A DNA stretch of 64,000 bases from Methylobacterium sp. B4 (GCF_003201865.1 NZ_QJJJ01000013.1:1-64000), one strand, 5' to 3'; positions 35,363 to 46,189 are shown, counted from the first letter of the stretch. Notes: generated from the letters alone by a model not told the origin. Made by a program: numbers and translations.

Positions 35363-35530
35363 TCAGCCGCCGCCGATGCCGGTGACGACCTTTCCGGTCC
35401 CGTTGCAATCCGGGCAGGTCTTCGCCTCGAACTGGCCGCTGCCGCTGCAGCGCGGGCAGAGGTTCTCGCCCGTGCCTGGCGTGCCGGGGGGCGCATCGTC
35501 TCCGGGTTTCGTAGGCTCCGCTGACATCAT
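35363..35530 (-). CDS. DnaJ-type zinc-finger miniprotein, 55 aa
   Basis: On the minus strand the frame starts with two adjacent ATG codons (35530, 35527). It reads MMSAEPTKPGDDAPPGTPGT, then CPRCSGSGQF and CPDCNGTGKVV, ending in GIGGG. The two CxxCxGxG motifs are the same as those of the DnaJ cysteine-rich zinc domain and would bind one zinc ion. There is no J domain. Such small proteins occur in related genomes annotated as DnaJ-like; the function is unknown. It lies between the NAD(P)HX dehydratase gene and the cupin gene, on the same strand as both. Confidence 0.75.
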   Translation of the reverse strand: MMSAEPTKPGDDAPPGTPGTGENLCPRCSGSGQFEAKTCPDCNGTGKVVTGIGGG

Positions 35531-35596
35531 GACCGCCCTCCTCGTCTGAGGTGGGGAAGAACCCGCCCGGTTTCGGCGATGTTCCCGCTGCCCCCG

Positions 35597-36496
35597 CTAC
35601 GCCGGTGCCGAGGCTGCGGTCGCCGACTCGCGCAGAAGGGTGGGCACTTCGCCTGGGAGTTCGCGTGCAAGGAAGCCGAGCGGGCCGATGCGCGCCGCCA
35701 AGCGCCGTCCGGCCTGACCGTGCAGGTAGACGCCCCAGAGCGCCGCCGTCATCGCCCCGACTCCTCGGGCGAGGAGGCCACCGATGATCCCGGACAGAAC
35801 GTCGCCGGAGCCGGAGGTCGCGAGACCGACCCCGCCGCCGGGATAGAGCCAGTGCGCACCGGCCGGGTCCACGATCCAGCTTCGCGCGCCCTTCATGATC
35901 ACCACGCAGCCCAACAGTTCCGCGGCCCGGGCGGCGGCCCCGCGCGGGTCCGCCTCGACCGCCTCACGCTCCATCCCGAGGAGCTGCGCCATTTCGCCGG
36001 CATGCGGGGTGATTACGCCCCGGCCGCCGCAGGCTCGCATCGTCTCCGCATGGGCGCCGAGCCCGCTCAGGGCGCCGGCATCGAGCACGCAGGGCTTGGG
36101 CGGCCCATCCGACAGCAGGGAGAGCACGAGCGCGTCCGTCGCCGCGCCGGGGCCGAGGCCTGGACCGATCAGCAGCGCGTCGCAGCGTTGGGCGAGCGCC
36201 GGGAGACGCGCCGCTTCGGTCGGATCGATCTGGCCTCCGCTGGTTTGGCGCAGGCCGATCACCCGCGCTTCCGGCAGCGCGACGGCGGTTGCCACCGCGA
36301 CGCTCTCCACCGTGGCGATCCGCAGGCGTCCCGCGCCGGCGCGCAGGGCGGCGGTCCCGGCCAGAAGGATCGCTCCGGGAAGCTCGGCCGAGCCGCCGAG
36401 CACGAGCACCGTGCCGCGCTGCTCCTTGCCGCCCTCCTCCGGCATCGGAAGCGGCGTCTTCCGAAGTGCTTCGAGCGTCAGGTGGTTCTCACTCAT
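35597..36496 (-). CDS. nnrD: ADP-dependent NAD(P)H-hydrate dehydratase (carbohydrate-kinase fold)
   Basis: NnrD repairs hydrated NAD(P)H back to NAD(P)H using ADP. The 299-residue protein has the ribokinase-like fold: GTVLVLGGSAELPGAILLAG (residues 28-47), RCDALLIGPGLGPG, then a GVITPHAGEMAQLLG motif. The catalytic, ADP-binding GLATSGSGDVLSGIIGGLLA follows near residues 223-242, and GVYLHGQAGRRLA closes the family pattern. It lacks the fused epimerase domain found in bifunctional YjeF proteins. It heads a minus-strand series with the zinc miniprotein. Confidence 0.93.
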   Translation of the reverse strand: MSENHLTLEALRKTPLPMPEEGGKEQRGTVLVLGGSAELPGAILLAGTAALRAGAGRLRIATVESVAVATAVALPEARVIGLRQTSGGQIDPTEAARLPALAQRCDALLIGPGLGPGAATDALVLSLLSDGPPKPCVLDAGALSGLGAHAETMRACGGRGVITPHAGEMAQLLGMEREAVEADPRGAAARAAELLGCVVIMKGARSWIVDPAGAHWLYPGGGVGLATSGSGDVLSGIIGGLLARGVGAMTAALWGVYLHGQAGRRLAARIGPLGFLARELPGEVPTLLRESATAASAPA

Positions 36497-36715
36497 CGCG
36501 CTGCCGGCTAGCTCTACGAGGTGTTGGTCGCCCTATTCCGCCCCGCGAGGATGCGCTGGGACCGAAGCGTAAAGCGCGCGACCGGACCGGTTGATCCCGG
36601 CACACGATGGACCGCTGCCGACGCGCGAAAACGGCGCAGGCCGAAACATCTCGGTGCGCTCACGCGTAGCCCTGCCGGTGCTCCGAGGCGAGCGCGCGGC
36701 AACGAGCGACGGATC

Positions 36716-37717
36716 ATGAAGCACAAGCCCCTCCGCGAGCAGGTCCTCGTCATCACCGGCGCTTCGAGCGGCATCGGTCTGGCCACCGCCCGCATGGCCG
36801 TGCAGCGCGGCGCCCGGGTCGTCCTGGCGGCGCGCAGCGAGGACGCCCTGACGAAGCTGGCGGACGAGTTCGGTCCCCGTGCCGTCTCCGTGGTGGCCGA
36901 TGTCGGTCGGCGGGAGGACGTGCAGGCCATCGCCGACAAGGCGGTCGCCACCTTCGGCGGGTTCGACACCTGGGTGAACGTTGCCGGGCTCACGGTCTAC
37001 GGCCCCCTGCGCGAGATTTCGCAAGAGGATCACGAGCGGCTGATCCGGACCAATTTCTGGGGCACGGTGAACGGCTCGCTCATCGCGGCCGAGCATCTGC
37101 GGCAGCGCGGCGGCGCCCTCATCAATGTCGGCAGCATCGCCTCCGACCTCGCCTTCCCGTTCCAGGGCCTCTACGCCGCCTCGAAGCACGCGGTGAAGGG
37201 CTTCACGGATACGCTGCGCATGGAGTTGATCGCCGAGGGTGCACCCGTCTCGGTCACCCTGATCAAGCCGGCTTCCATCGACACGCCGCTGCCGAGCCGG
37301 GCGCGCAACTACATGGACCGCGAGCCGACGCTGCCGCCGCCGATTTATCCTCCGAGCGAGGTGGCCAACGCCATTCTCCACGCCGCGGTCCATCCCCAGC
37401 GCGACATCTTTGTCGGCGGCGGCGGCAAGCTGTTCGTGATGAGCAAGGAGTTCGCGCCCGGCGCCTACGACGAACTCGCCCCCGCCATCATCGCGCTGCA
37501 GAAGCGGTCCCAGCCACCCCGGAAGCCGAACGGCGCCCTGCACGCCCCGCAGGAGGCCGGGCGCGAGCGCGGCGATCCGCCGGTCTACGTCCAGCGCACC
37601 AGCGCCTACACCCGTGCGAGCTTGCACCCGCTCGCATCGGCGGGCGCCGTCCTGGGGCTCGGGGCCGCGGCGGCCCTGCTGCTCGCCGGACGGCCGCGCG
37701 GCCGCCGCGGGTTCTGA
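36716..37717 (+). CDS. Short-chain dehydrogenase/reductase with a C-terminal membrane tail
   Basis: This is an NAD(P)-dependent oxidoreductase of unknown substrate. The cofactor motif is TGASSGIG (residues 14-21), the catalytic Ser lies in GSIASDLAFPF, and YAASKHA supplies the YxxxK residues near residue 158. Beyond the ~250-aa SDR core it has an extension with a Pro-rich linker and a hydrophobic helix (LASAGAVLGLGAAAALLLAG) ending GRRGF. It may therefore be membrane-attached. ATG 36716 follows a weak GAGCGACGG site. Longer frames upstream overlap nnrD's promoter and are not coding-like. Confidence 0.88.
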   Translation: MKHKPLREQVLVITGASSGIGLATARMAVQRGARVVLAARSEDALTKLADEFGPRAVSVVADVGRREDVQAIADKAVATFGGFDTWVNVAGLTVYGPLREISQEDHERLIRTNFWGTVNGSLIAAEHLRQRGGALINVGSIASDLAFPFQGLYAASKHAVKGFTDTLRMELIAEGAPVSVTLIKPASIDTPLPSRARNYMDREPTLPPPIYPPSEVANAILHAAVHPQRDIFVGGGGKLFVMSKEFAPGAYDELAPAIIALQKRSQPPRKPNGALHAPQEAGRERGDPPVYVQRTSAYTRASLHPLASAGAVLGLGAAAALLLAGRPRGRRGF

Positions 37718-37730
37718 AACGGACGCCTCG

Positions 37731-38009
37731 TCAGCCGGCCTCCTCGACCGCGAACTCCATTCCCCGCCCCGGGCCCTGGTCGGCGTAATCGACCAGGGAC
37801 AATCCGCGCTCGACCAGCGTTTCCTCGATGATGTCGCGATGCTTGCGCACCATCTGGCCGATGGCCAGCGGCGTCAGGCGGGGATTGGCTTGCCGCAGCC
37901 GGTCGATCCCGACATCGGCGGGCGTCCCGTCCGCCTCGGCGAGGCGGGCCAGCGCGAGCCCGAGATCGCGGGCCTTTCCCTCGGCGGCCGATCTTGGCTT
38001 CAATGCCAT
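37731..38009 (-). CDS. Conserved-looking small protein of unknown function
   Basis: The likely start is at 38009 ([20 protein letters not shown]), giving 92 residues. The product is helical with a segment [21 protein letters not shown] that could be a small DNA- or protein-binding helix pair. It is followed by [17 protein letters not shown]. No family is recognised. It is downstream of a second small gene of similar type on the same strand, 38 bp apart. Confidence 0.55.
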   Translation of the reverse strand: MALKPRSAAEGKARDLGLALARLAEADGTPADVGIDRLRQANPRLTPLAIGQMVRKHRDIIEETLVERGLSLVDYADQGPGRGMEFAVEEAG

Positions 38010-38047
38010 CGTCTTATTCCTTGCGTTTCGTGTTCGACCGGCTCGGT

Positions 38048-38302
38048 TCAACCGCCCTGCAGGCGCTCCGCGAAGTCGTCCGGGATCTCGCCGAAGGCCT
38101 CCAGGATCGTGGCGCTCTCCAACTCACCGGTCTCGTCGTCGGCCACGATCCGAAGCGCCGCCGCACCGGGCATGCGGCCGGCCACCGCCTGCGCCTTCTT
38201 CAGCGCGCCGCTCTCGGTGGCGGTGGCTTCTCTGGCGCCGGGCACGAGGCGCTTGCGCTTCACCTCGAAGGTCTGGACGATGTAGGTGGTCTTCAGGGCC
38301 AT
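38048..38302 (-). CDS. Conserved-looking small protein, 84 aa, unknown function
   Basis: The product starts [20 protein letters not shown]. It is a compact alpha/beta protein with [20 protein letters not shown], then [20 protein letters not shown]. The order strand, basic loop, helix, strand suggests a small folded domain, but no family can be named. Small proteins with this opening are frequent in Rhizobiales genomes. It is probably co-transcribed with the following 92-aa gene and is divergent from pccB. Confidence 0.6.
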   Translation of the reverse strand: MALKTTYIVQTFEVKRKRLVPGAREATATESGALKKAQAVAGRMPGAAALRIVADDETGELESATILEAFGEIPDDFAERLQGG

Positions 38303-38626
38303 CTTCGCTTCCTCGACGGGACGCCTCGGCCCCGATCCCCGCGCGGCCGGCCCGCACGAGGCCGACGCCGACGCGCCGTCCGTTCACGTCCCGTTCTATC
38401 ACGGAAACCGGATCGATCCGCATTCTTTTCCGGCCCGGTTCGAGAGAGCGGTTGCGGCTTAGGCGAAGCGTCGCCGGCCTGGGGCGAAGCGGTCCTTGGC
38501 CTTTTAGAACCGTTTCCGAGGGCCGAAACGCGTGCTAAGGGCGATCGATCGATGCAAGGTCAAGCTCTCGCGGGCAGATCTGCATTCAATAAACGATTTC
38601 AACTGCCAGGGAGTCTCGCCAGCACC
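38303..38626. other. Divergent promoter region of the small gene and pccB
   Basis: No gene is seen in these 324 bp. The pccB promoter must lie here. A TTGGCC...GTTTCC stretch near 38496-38515 is too weak to call. The sequence GCGATCGATCGATGC at 38542-38556 includes a 10-bp palindrome CGATCGATCG of no proven role. Upstream of the pccB ATG, GGGAG lies about 14 bp away. Confidence 0.35.
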
Positions 38627-40159
38627 ATGAAGGACATTCTCGAGAAGCTTGAGGAGCGTCGTGCCCAGGCCCGTCTCGGCGGCGGGGAGAAGCGGCTCGA
38701 GGCCCAGCACAAACGCGGCAAGCTCACGGCGCGCGAGCGCATCGAACTCCTGCTCGACCACGGGTCGTTCGAAGAGTTCGACATGTTCGTGCAGCACCGT
38801 TCGACCGATTTCGGCATGGAGAAGCAGAAAATCTCCGGCGACGGCGTCGTGACCGGCTGGGGCACGGTGAACGGGCGTACGGTCTTCCTCTTCTCCAAGG
38901 ACTTCACGGTGTTCGGCGGCTCGCTGTCGGAGGCGCACGCGGCCAAGATCGTCAAGGTCCAGGACATGGCGCTCAAGATGCGCGCGCCGATCATCGGCAT
39001 CTTCGATGCCGGCGGCGCGCGCATCCAGGAGGGCGTGGCAGCGCTCGGCGGCTACGGCGAGGTGTTCCGCCGCAACGTCGCGGCCTCCGGCGTGATCCCG
39101 CAGATCTCGGTCATCATGGGCCCCTGCGCGGGCGGCGACGTCTACTCGCCGGCCATGACCGACTTCATCTTCATGGTGCGCGACACGAGCTACATGTTCG
39201 TGACCGGCCCCGACGTGGTGAAGACCGTCACCAACGAGGTCGTCACGGCGGAAGAACTCGGCGGCGCCAAGGTGCACACGACGAAGTCCTCCATCGCCGA
39301 CGGCTCGTTCGAGAATGACGTCGAGGCGATCCTCCAGATCCGCCGCCTGCTCGACTTCCTGCCCGCCAACAACATCGAGGGCGTGCCGGAGATCGAGAGC
39401 TTCGACGACGTCAACCGCCTCGACAAGTCGCTCGACACGCTGATTCCGGACAATCCCAACAAGCCCTACGACATGGGCGAGCTGATCCGCCGGGTCGTGG
39501 ACGAGGGCGACTTCTTCGAGATCCAGGCGGCGTATGCCCGCAACATCATCACCGGCTTCGGGCGGATCGAGGGGCGCACCGTCGGCTTCGTGGCCAACCA
39601 GCCGCTGGTGCTCGCCGGCGTGCTCGACTCGGACGCCTCCCGCAAGGCGGCCCGCTTCGTGCGCTACTGCAACGCCTTCTCGATCCCGATCGTCACCTTC
39701 GTGGACGTGCCGGGCTTCCTGCCAGGGACCGCTCAGGAATATGGCGGCCTGATCAAGCACGGCGCCAAGCTGCTCTTCGCCTACAGCCAGGCGACGGTGC
39801 CGCTCGTGACCATCATCACGCGAAAGGCCTTCGGCGGCGCCTACGACGTCATGGCCTCCAAGCATGTCGGCGCCGACCTGAACTACGCCTGGCCGACGGC
39901 CCAGATCGCGGTGATGGGCGCCAAAGGCGCGGTCGAGATCATCTTCCGCGCCGAGATCGGCGACGCGGACAAGATCGCCGAGCGTACCAAGGAGTACGAG
40001 GACCGCTTCCTCTCGCCCTTCGTGGCGGCCGAGCGCGGCTACATCGACGAGGTGATCATGCCCCACTCCACCCGCAAGCGGATCGCGCGAGCGCTGGGCA
40101 TGCTGCGCACCAAGGAGATGGAGCAGCCCTGGAAGAAGCACGACAACATCCCGCTCTGA
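38627..40159 (+). CDS. pccB: Propionyl-CoA carboxylase beta subunit (carboxyltransferase)
   Basis: PccB moves the carboxyl group from biotin to propionyl-CoA to make methylmalonyl-CoA, a step needed to return propionyl-CoA from the ethylmalonyl-CoA pathway to central metabolism. The 510-aa protein has an N-terminal crotonase-like lobe ([40 protein letters not shown], an oxyanion hole; [20 protein letters not shown]). The C-terminal lobe has [18 protein letters not shown] and [20 protein letters not shown]. Length is the standard for PccB. The biotin-carrying PccA subunit is not in this window. A terminator follows. Confidence 0.97.
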   Translation: MKDILEKLEERRAQARLGGGEKRLEAQHKRGKLTARERIELLLDHGSFEEFDMFVQHRSTDFGMEKQKISGDGVVTGWGTVNGRTVFLFSKDFTVFGGSLSEAHAAKIVKVQDMALKMRAPIIGIFDAGGARIQEGVAALGGYGEVFRRNVAASGVIPQISVIMGPCAGGDVYSPAMTDFIFMVRDTSYMFVTGPDVVKTVTNEVVTAEELGGAKVHTTKSSIADGSFENDVEAILQIRRLLDFLPANNIEGVPEIESFDDVNRLDKSLDTLIPDNPNKPYDMGELIRRVVDEGDFFEIQAAYARNIITGFGRIEGRTVGFVANQPLVLAGVLDSDASRKAARFVRYCNAFSIPIVTFVDVPGFLPGTAQEYGGLIKHGAKLLFAYSQATVPLVTIITRKAFGGAYDVMASKHVGADLNYAWPTAQIAVMGAKGAVEIIFRAEIGDADKIAERTKEYEDRFLSPFVAAERGYIDEVIMPHSTRKRIARALGMLRTKEMEQPWKKHDNIPL

Positions 40160-40176
40160 AGGCGGGAACGACGTTC

Positions 40177-40200
40177 GGCCGCCCCTCGGGGCGGCCTTTT
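40177..40200 (+). terminator. Rho-independent terminator after pccB
   Basis: GGCCGCCCC (40177-40185) pairs with GGGGCGGCC (40188-40196) around a very short TC loop. TTTT follows. It starts 17 bp after the pccB stop and, on the other strand, lies 20 bp from the stop of the TerB-like gene at 40220. Confidence 0.8.
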
Positions 40201-40219
40201 GATTCGTCGGCGTCGACGC

Positions 40220-40774
40220 TCAGCCGAAATTGCCGGCCTTGTTCGTCGCCAGCGTCGGCTTGCCGCCGCTCAGCCGCCGCTTGAGCCGCACCAGCGCCTC
40301 GCGCTGCAACTCGCTCGGCGCGGAATGGGCCGAGGCGACCTTGGTCAGCATGTCGACGAATTGCATCCGCTCGGCCTCGGTCAGCTTTCCGCGGAACAGC
40401 GGGAGCAGCGGGTCGGCCACGAGGGAGAAGGGGCGCCGCTCCTGCGTGTAGCGCCAAGCTCGCTCGAAGGTCGCGGAGATCGTCTGAATTTCCAGCGGAT
40501 TCTCCATCAATTCGAGGATGCGGGTCTTCTCGGAGGCGGTGATCGGAGAGCCGGTGCGCACGATCTGGATCATCAGGATCACGGCGGCGAGCCGCACGTC
40601 GTTCACCCGCTGGAGCGGCGTGCCGACGAGGCTCTCGAAGACGGATTTGGCCTGCCGCTGCAGCCCCTTGGTGTCCCGATCGACTTCCTTGATCTGCTTG
40701 ACGGTGTAATGCGCCCGCAGGAGCCAGAACAGCACGCCGGCGAGGACCGTTGCGACGAGAATGAGGACCGGCAA
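40220..40774 (-). CDS. Membrane-anchored TerB-like protein
   Basis: Residues 3-20 (VLILVATVLAGVLFWLLR) are a membrane anchor. The remainder is a helical domain resembling TerB/DjlA-type modules: LAAVILMIQIVRTGSPITAS, then EKTRILELMENPLEI and PLFRGKLTEAERMQFVDML. TerB domains bind metal through acidic residues and are named for tellurite resistance, but the cellular role here is unknown. It is convergent with pccB. Confidence 0.7.
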   Translation of the reverse strand: MPVLILVATVLAGVLFWLLRAHYTVKQIKEVDRDTKGLQRQAKSVFESLVGTPLQRVNDVRLAAVILMIQIVRTGSPITASEKTRILELMENPLEIQTISATFERAWRYTQERRPFSLVADPLLPLFRGKLTEAERMQFVDMLTKVASAHSAPSELQREALVRLKRRLSGGKPTLATNKAGNFG

Positions 40775-40894
40775 TAGGCGTCTCCGTGCGAGCGATGCGA
40801 ATCGCGGCGAAGATCACCATGCGGCCGGCATCGGGTCAAACCCGTGCAGCCGGACGTGAAGACAATCGTAAGGGGAAGAAACCGTGGAAGGGCG

Positions 40895-40969
40895 TGGTGG
40901 GCGCGACAGGGATCGAACCTGTGACCCTTCGCGTGTGAAGCGAATGCTCTCCCGCTGAGCTACGCACCC
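40895..40969 (-). tRNA. tRNA-Val (anticodon CAC)
   Basis: The minus strand starts GGGTGCGTAGCTCAGCGGGA. It has anticodon loop TTCACAC (anticodon CAC) closed by TTCGC/GCGAA. The T arm is ACAGGTTCGATCCCTGT, the acceptor is GGGTGCG/CGCGCCC, the discriminator is A, and CCA is encoded at 40895-40897. Confidence 0.95.
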
Positions 40970-41167
40970 GAGCCCCGACGTGCCGCCTGCGGAGGGCGGC
41001 ACGGGTGTCGCCTCGGCGACGGAGGGCCGTATACGCCGGGGCGGGGCGCTCGTAAAGCGGTTCGACGACCGCCCGTGCGGAATCCTTTCGTCGGCTTCGT
41101 GCCGCCGCGCGTGGATTTCGCCGCTGCTCCGCTTGTGCCGCCGAATGGAACACGCTAGTGGGCGAAC

Positions 41168-41183
41168 CGTACCGTACGGTACG
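41168..41183. promoter_or_regulatory. Perfect 16-bp palindrome, probable TetR operator
   Basis: CGTACCGTACGGTACG is its own reverse complement. It ends 17 bp before the ATG of the TetR-family gene. Autoregulation by binding such a palindrome over the promoter or start is usual for this family. Its function here is inferred from position and symmetry. Confidence 0.65.
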
Positions 41184-41200
41184 CACTTTTCGACCGGATC

Positions 41201-42900
<1,700 letters not shown>

Positions 42901-42915
42901 GTCTGCGAGAGGGGG

Positions 42916-42941
42916 AGGCCGGGCTTCGCTCGGCCTTCGCC
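42916..42941 (+). terminator. Weak terminator-like hairpin after ilvC
   Basis: AGGCCGGGC (42916-42924) pairs with GCTCGGCCT (42928-42936), with one G-T pair and a TTC loop, followed by only short T. It lies 16 bp after the ilvC stop. A second, longer GC hairpin follows at about 42950-42990. Termination is plausible but not certain. Confidence 0.4.
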
Positions 42942-43054
42942 AGCGTCTTCGAGGGCCGGTCCGCGCGAGCGTGGCCGGCCTTTCTCATGCCGGGACCTTG
43001 GCTTAGAACCGCGTCCCAGGAGGCCCTGGCAAAGAGGCGACGGAGGAGACGCTC

Positions 43055-43708
43055 ATGGCATCGCTCTACTCGGAGGCGCACCGCGCGCTCCAAGAGGAAT
43101 TCGGCACGACCAAGCTCGCCGTCCGCCTGGACGAGGATTGGGTGCACGAGACGGTTCAACCCGACGAGGCCGCCTTCATCGGCTCGCGCGACATGTTCTT
43201 CCTCTCCACCGTCGATCCCGACGGCATGCCGACCGTCTCCTACAAGGGCGGGCCGAGCGGCTTCGTGAAGGTGCTCGACGGCTCGACGCTGGTGTTTCCC
43301 GGCTTCGACGGCAACGGGATGTTCTACTCGGTCGGCAACATCGCCGGACAGGCCAAGGTCGGCCTGCTCTTCATCGATTTCGAGACGCCGCACCGTATCC
43401 GCGTCCAGGGCCATGCCTCGGTGCTGCGCGACGACCCGCTGATGGCCGAGTACACGGAAGCGAAGTACCTCGTGAAGATCGACGTGACCAAGATCTGGGT
43501 GAACTGCCCGCGCTACATCCACAAGTACCGGAAGCTCGAGCAGAACAAGTACGTCCCCCGCCCCGACCGCGAGACGCCGCTCGCCGCCTGGAAGCGGCTC
43601 GACCTCGCCGGCGACGTCATCAGCGACGAGGACAAGGCGCGGGTGGCCAAGGAGGGCCGCCTCGAAGTCTCCGAATACGAGGCGCTCGTCGCCCGCGGCG
43701 AGGCCTGA
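43055..43708 (+). CDS. Pyridoxamine 5'-phosphate oxidase-family flavin-binding protein
   Basis: The 217-residue protein has the split-barrel fold of this family: IGSRDMFFLSTVDPDGMPTV (residues 42-61), then YKGGPSGFVKVLDGSTLVFP. GNGMFYSVGNIAGQAKVGLL follows, then IDFETPHRIRVQGHASVLRD. The C-terminal part (IHKYRKLEQNKYVPRPDRET) is an addition seen in a subgroup of unknown function. True PdxH is usually longer on the N-terminal side and more conserved, so an FMN or F420-like reductase of unknown substrate is more likely. Confidence 0.85.
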   Translation: MASLYSEAHRALQEEFGTTKLAVRLDEDWVHETVQPDEAAFIGSRDMFFLSTVDPDGMPTVSYKGGPSGFVKVLDGSTLVFPGFDGNGMFYSVGNIAGQAKVGLLFIDFETPHRIRVQGHASVLRDDPLMAEYTEAKYLVKIDVTKIWVNCPRYIHKYRKLEQNKYVPRPDRETPLAAWKRLDLAGDVISDEDKARVAKEGRLEVSEYEALVARGEA

Positions 43709-43839
43709 GCCGCGGAGCGCCGAGCCGGATCGCGCTCGGCTGGCCTCGCGCAATCGTTCGGGCCGGCCGGCTTTACGCAGCCGGCCGCCCCGTGCTTCGT
43801 GCGCCCGATCCCGGTCGCCGCAGCGGGTCGCCTCTCGAC

Positions 43840-44664
43840 ATGACGATGCCTGGAACACTCCTCGACAAACATCCGCGGCTCAAGCGCACGCTGAAATCCG
43901 TCGCCAAATCCGTCGGCATCCTGCGCGACAGCCCCGCCAACGCGTTCTACCGCGACCTCGCCGAGGTGACGTCGCGGGGCGAGGATCCGTTCTCGAAGCT
44001 GTTCTACGGCTATGACGGCGACCACCTGATCAACAAGTGGGACCACTTCCTGCCGATCTACAGCCGGCTGTTCGCGCCGTTCCGGGACGGCATGCCGGAC
44101 GGGCGGCCCCTGCGCTTCCTCGAGATCGGGGTCTATGAGGGCGGCTCCCTCGATCTCTGGCGGCGCTTCTTCGGCCCCGACGCCATCCTCTACGGTATCG
44201 ACGTCGATCCACGCTGCGCCGTGTTCGACGGCCGCGCCGCGCAGGTCCGCATCGGTTCGCAGGCCGACCCCGATTTCCTGCGATCCGTGGTGCAGGAGAT
44301 GGGCGGCGTCGATGTCGTCCTCGACGACGGCAGCCACGTCGCGAGCCACCAGCGCATCAGCTTCGACACATTGTTCCCGCTCCTGGCGCAGGACGGGCTC
44401 TACGTCGCCGAAGACCTGCACACCGCGTATTGGAAGGGGTACGAGGGCGGCTACCGACGCAAAGGCACGTTCCTGGAGGTCACCAAGTCGTTCATCGACG
44501 ACATGCACGGCTGGTATCACGGCCGGAAGACCAGCGAGATCGGACGTAGCATCGGCGCGATCCACGTCTACGACAGTATTGTCGCCTTCGAAAAGGGCGG
44601 CGGCGAGCGGCCGTTCCACACCACCATCGGTACGCCGCAGAAGGCCATCAACCGGACGCGTTGA
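43840..44664 (+). CDS. Class I SAM-dependent methyltransferase
   Basis: The chosen ATG (MTMPGTLLDKHPRLKRTLKS) gives 274 residues. The region DGRPLRFLEIGVYEGGSLDL near residue 87-106 is a SAM-binding motif I, with IDVDPRCAVFDGRAAQVRIG as the acidic-strand motif and DVVLDDGSHVASHQRISFDT the following core strand. LFPLLAQDGLYVAEDLHTAY matches the family. The substrate is unknown; relatives methylate sugars or small molecules. The in-frame upstream extension beginning at 43138 overlaps the flavin protein gene in another frame and is not coding-like. A strong hairpin follows. Confidence 0.85.
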   Translation: MTMPGTLLDKHPRLKRTLKSVAKSVGILRDSPANAFYRDLAEVTSRGEDPFSKLFYGYDGDHLINKWDHFLPIYSRLFAPFRDGMPDGRPLRFLEIGVYEGGSLDLWRRFFGPDAILYGIDVDPRCAVFDGRAAQVRIGSQADPDFLRSVVQEMGGVDVVLDDGSHVASHQRISFDTLFPLLAQDGLYVAEDLHTAYWKGYEGGYRRKGTFLEVTKSFIDDMHGWYHGRKTSEIGRSIGAIHVYDSIVAFEKGGGERPFHTTIGTPQKAINRTR

Positions 44665-44678
44665 CGATCTGAAAACCA

Positions 44679-44712
44679 AGAGCCCGCGCATCTTTCGGGA
44701 TGCGCGGGCTCT
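44679..44712. terminator. Strong hairpin shared between the methyltransferase and ccr
   Basis: AGAGCCCGCGCATC (44679-44692) pairs perfectly with GATGCGCGGGCTCT (44699-44712) around a 6-base loop. It lies 14 bp after the methyltransferase stop and about 54 bp beyond the ccr stop on the opposite strand. The gene ends converge here, so a bidirectional terminator is likely. On the minus strand TTGGTTTTC follows. Confidence 0.7.
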
Positions 44713-44765
44713 TGCGTGTCGGATCAGCCGTTCCCTCCGCCCATTCCTGCAAGGCGAAGCGCAGC

Positions 44766-46064
44766 TTACATCGCCTTGAGCGGACCGGCCTCGATCACGT
44801 CCTCGACCGTGCGCAGGCCGGCGCGGGTGGAGTTGACGAGCACCGCCATGTTGCCCGGCGGGTGCTGGTTCTTCCACATCTTGGTGTGGGCGGCCGGGAT
44901 CTTGTCCCAGGGGAACACCTCGCTCATGCAGGGATCGACGCGCCGGTCCATCACGAACTGGTTGGCGGCCGAGGCCTGCTTGAGGTGGGCGAAGTGCGAG
45001 CCCTGGATGCGCTTCTGGCGCATCCAGACGTAGCGGGCGTCGAAGGTGATGTTGAAGCCCGTCGTGCCGGCGCAGAACACCACCATGCCGCCGCGCTTCA
45101 CCACCAGCGACGAGACCGGGAAGGTCGCCTCGCCCGGATGCTCGAACACGATGTCGACGTCGTTGCCCTTGCCGGTGATGTCCCAGATCGCCTTGCCGAA
45201 CTTCCGGGCTTCCTTGAGCCAGGTGTTGTACTCAGGCGAATTCACCTTCGGGAGCTGACCCCAGCACTCGAAGTCCTTGCGGTTGATGACGCCCTTGGCG
45301 CCGAGGCTCATGACGTAGTCGCGCTTCGACTCGTCCGAGATCACGGCGATGGCGTTGGCGCCGGACGCCGCGCAGAGCTGCACGCCGAACACGCCGAGAC
45401 CGCCGGAGGCGCCCCAGACCAGCACGTTCTGGCCCGGGCGCACGGTGTGCGGCGCGTGGCCGAACAGCATGCGGTAGGCGGTGGCGAGCGTCAGCGTGTA
45501 GCAGGCGGCCTCTTCCCAGGTCAGGTGCTTCGGCCGGGACATGAGCTGGCGCGACTGCACCCGGCAGAACTGGGCGAAGGAGCCGTCACCGGTCTCGTAA
45601 CCCCAGATGCGCTGGGTCGGCGAGAACATCGGGTCGCCACCGTTGCACTCCTCGTCGTCGCCGTCATCCTGGTTGCAGTGGACGATGACCTCGTCGCCGA
45701 CCTTCCAGCGCTTCACCTTGGCGCCGACCTTCCAGACGATGCCCGACGCGTCGGAGCCCGCGATGTGGTACTCGCCCTTGTGCACGTCGAAGGGCGAGAT
45801 CGGCTCGCCGAGGCCCGCCCAGACGCCATTGTAGTTCACGCCCGCGGCCATGACGTAGACGAGCACTTCGTCGTCGCCGATATCCCAAACCGGCAGCACT
45901 TCGAGCTGGTGGGACTCCTCCGGCGGCCCGTGGCGCTCGCGGCGGATCGCCCAGGCATACATCTTGGCAGGCACGTGGCCGAGCGGGGGGATCTCGCCGA
46001 GCTCGTAAAGGTCCTTGGCTTCCGCCGTCTGCCCGGTCCAGGCCGGCGCTGCGCTTGCAGCCAT
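44766..46064 (-). CDS. ccr: Crotonyl-CoA carboxylase/reductase
   Basis: Ccr reductively carboxylates crotonyl-CoA to (2S)-ethylmalonyl-CoA with NADPH and CO2, the key step of the ethylmalonyl-CoA pathway used by methylotrophs without isocitrate lyase. The 432-aa medium-chain dehydrogenase/reductase starts MAASAAPAWTGQTAEAKDLY. It has the cofactor motif VLVWGASGGLGVFGVQL (residues about 219-235) and the CCR-typical HCNQDDGDDEECNGGDPMFS loop. A GHAPHTVRPGQNV segment and GFNITFDARYVWMRQKRIQG also fit Ccr of M. extorquens. An upstream in-frame extension to 46202 is rejected because the katA terminator lies within it. Confidence 0.95.
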   Translation of the reverse strand: MAASAAPAWTGQTAEAKDLYELGEIPPLGHVPAKMYAWAIRRERHGPPEESHQLEVLPVWDIGDDEVLVYVMAAGVNYNGVWAGLGEPISPFDVHKGEYHIAGSDASGIVWKVGAKVKRWKVGDEVIVHCNQDDGDDEECNGGDPMFSPTQRIWGYETGDGSFAQFCRVQSRQLMSRPKHLTWEEAACYTLTLATAYRMLFGHAPHTVRPGQNVLVWGASGGLGVFGVQLCAASGANAIAVISDESKRDYVMSLGAKGVINRKDFECWGQLPKVNSPEYNTWLKEARKFGKAIWDITGKGNDVDIVFEHPGEATFPVSSLVVKRGGMVVFCAGTTGFNITFDARYVWMRQKRIQGSHFAHLKQASAANQFVMDRRVDPCMSEVFPWDKIPAAHTKMWKNQHPPGNMAVLVNSTRAGLRTVEDVIEAGPLKAM

Positions 46065-46124
46065 CGTGGCACTCCCTGTCACATCTCTGGCGCGCGCGTA
46101 TCGATCCGCGCGACCTTGGCCGAC

Positions 46125-46154
46125 GCTATAAGCACGATGTTTCCAGCCTTCCAA
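46125..46154 (-). promoter_or_regulatory. Candidate sigma-70-type promoter of ccr
   Basis: Reading the minus strand, TTGGAA (46149-46154) is followed after 18 bp by TATAGC (46125-46130). The -10 like box lies about 61 bp upstream of the ccr ATG. It sits just downstream of the katA terminator, so ccr could be transcribed independently. This is inferred from consensus only. Confidence 0.45.
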
Positions 46155-46189
46155 GTGGCCTAAAAGGCAAGGGTTTGTCTCGTCCGCAC

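Noticed and set aside
38303..38626. CGATCGATCG palindrome before pccB as operator
   Set aside because: Such a tetranucleotide repeat occurs by chance in GC-rich DNA and has no regulator gene nearby.
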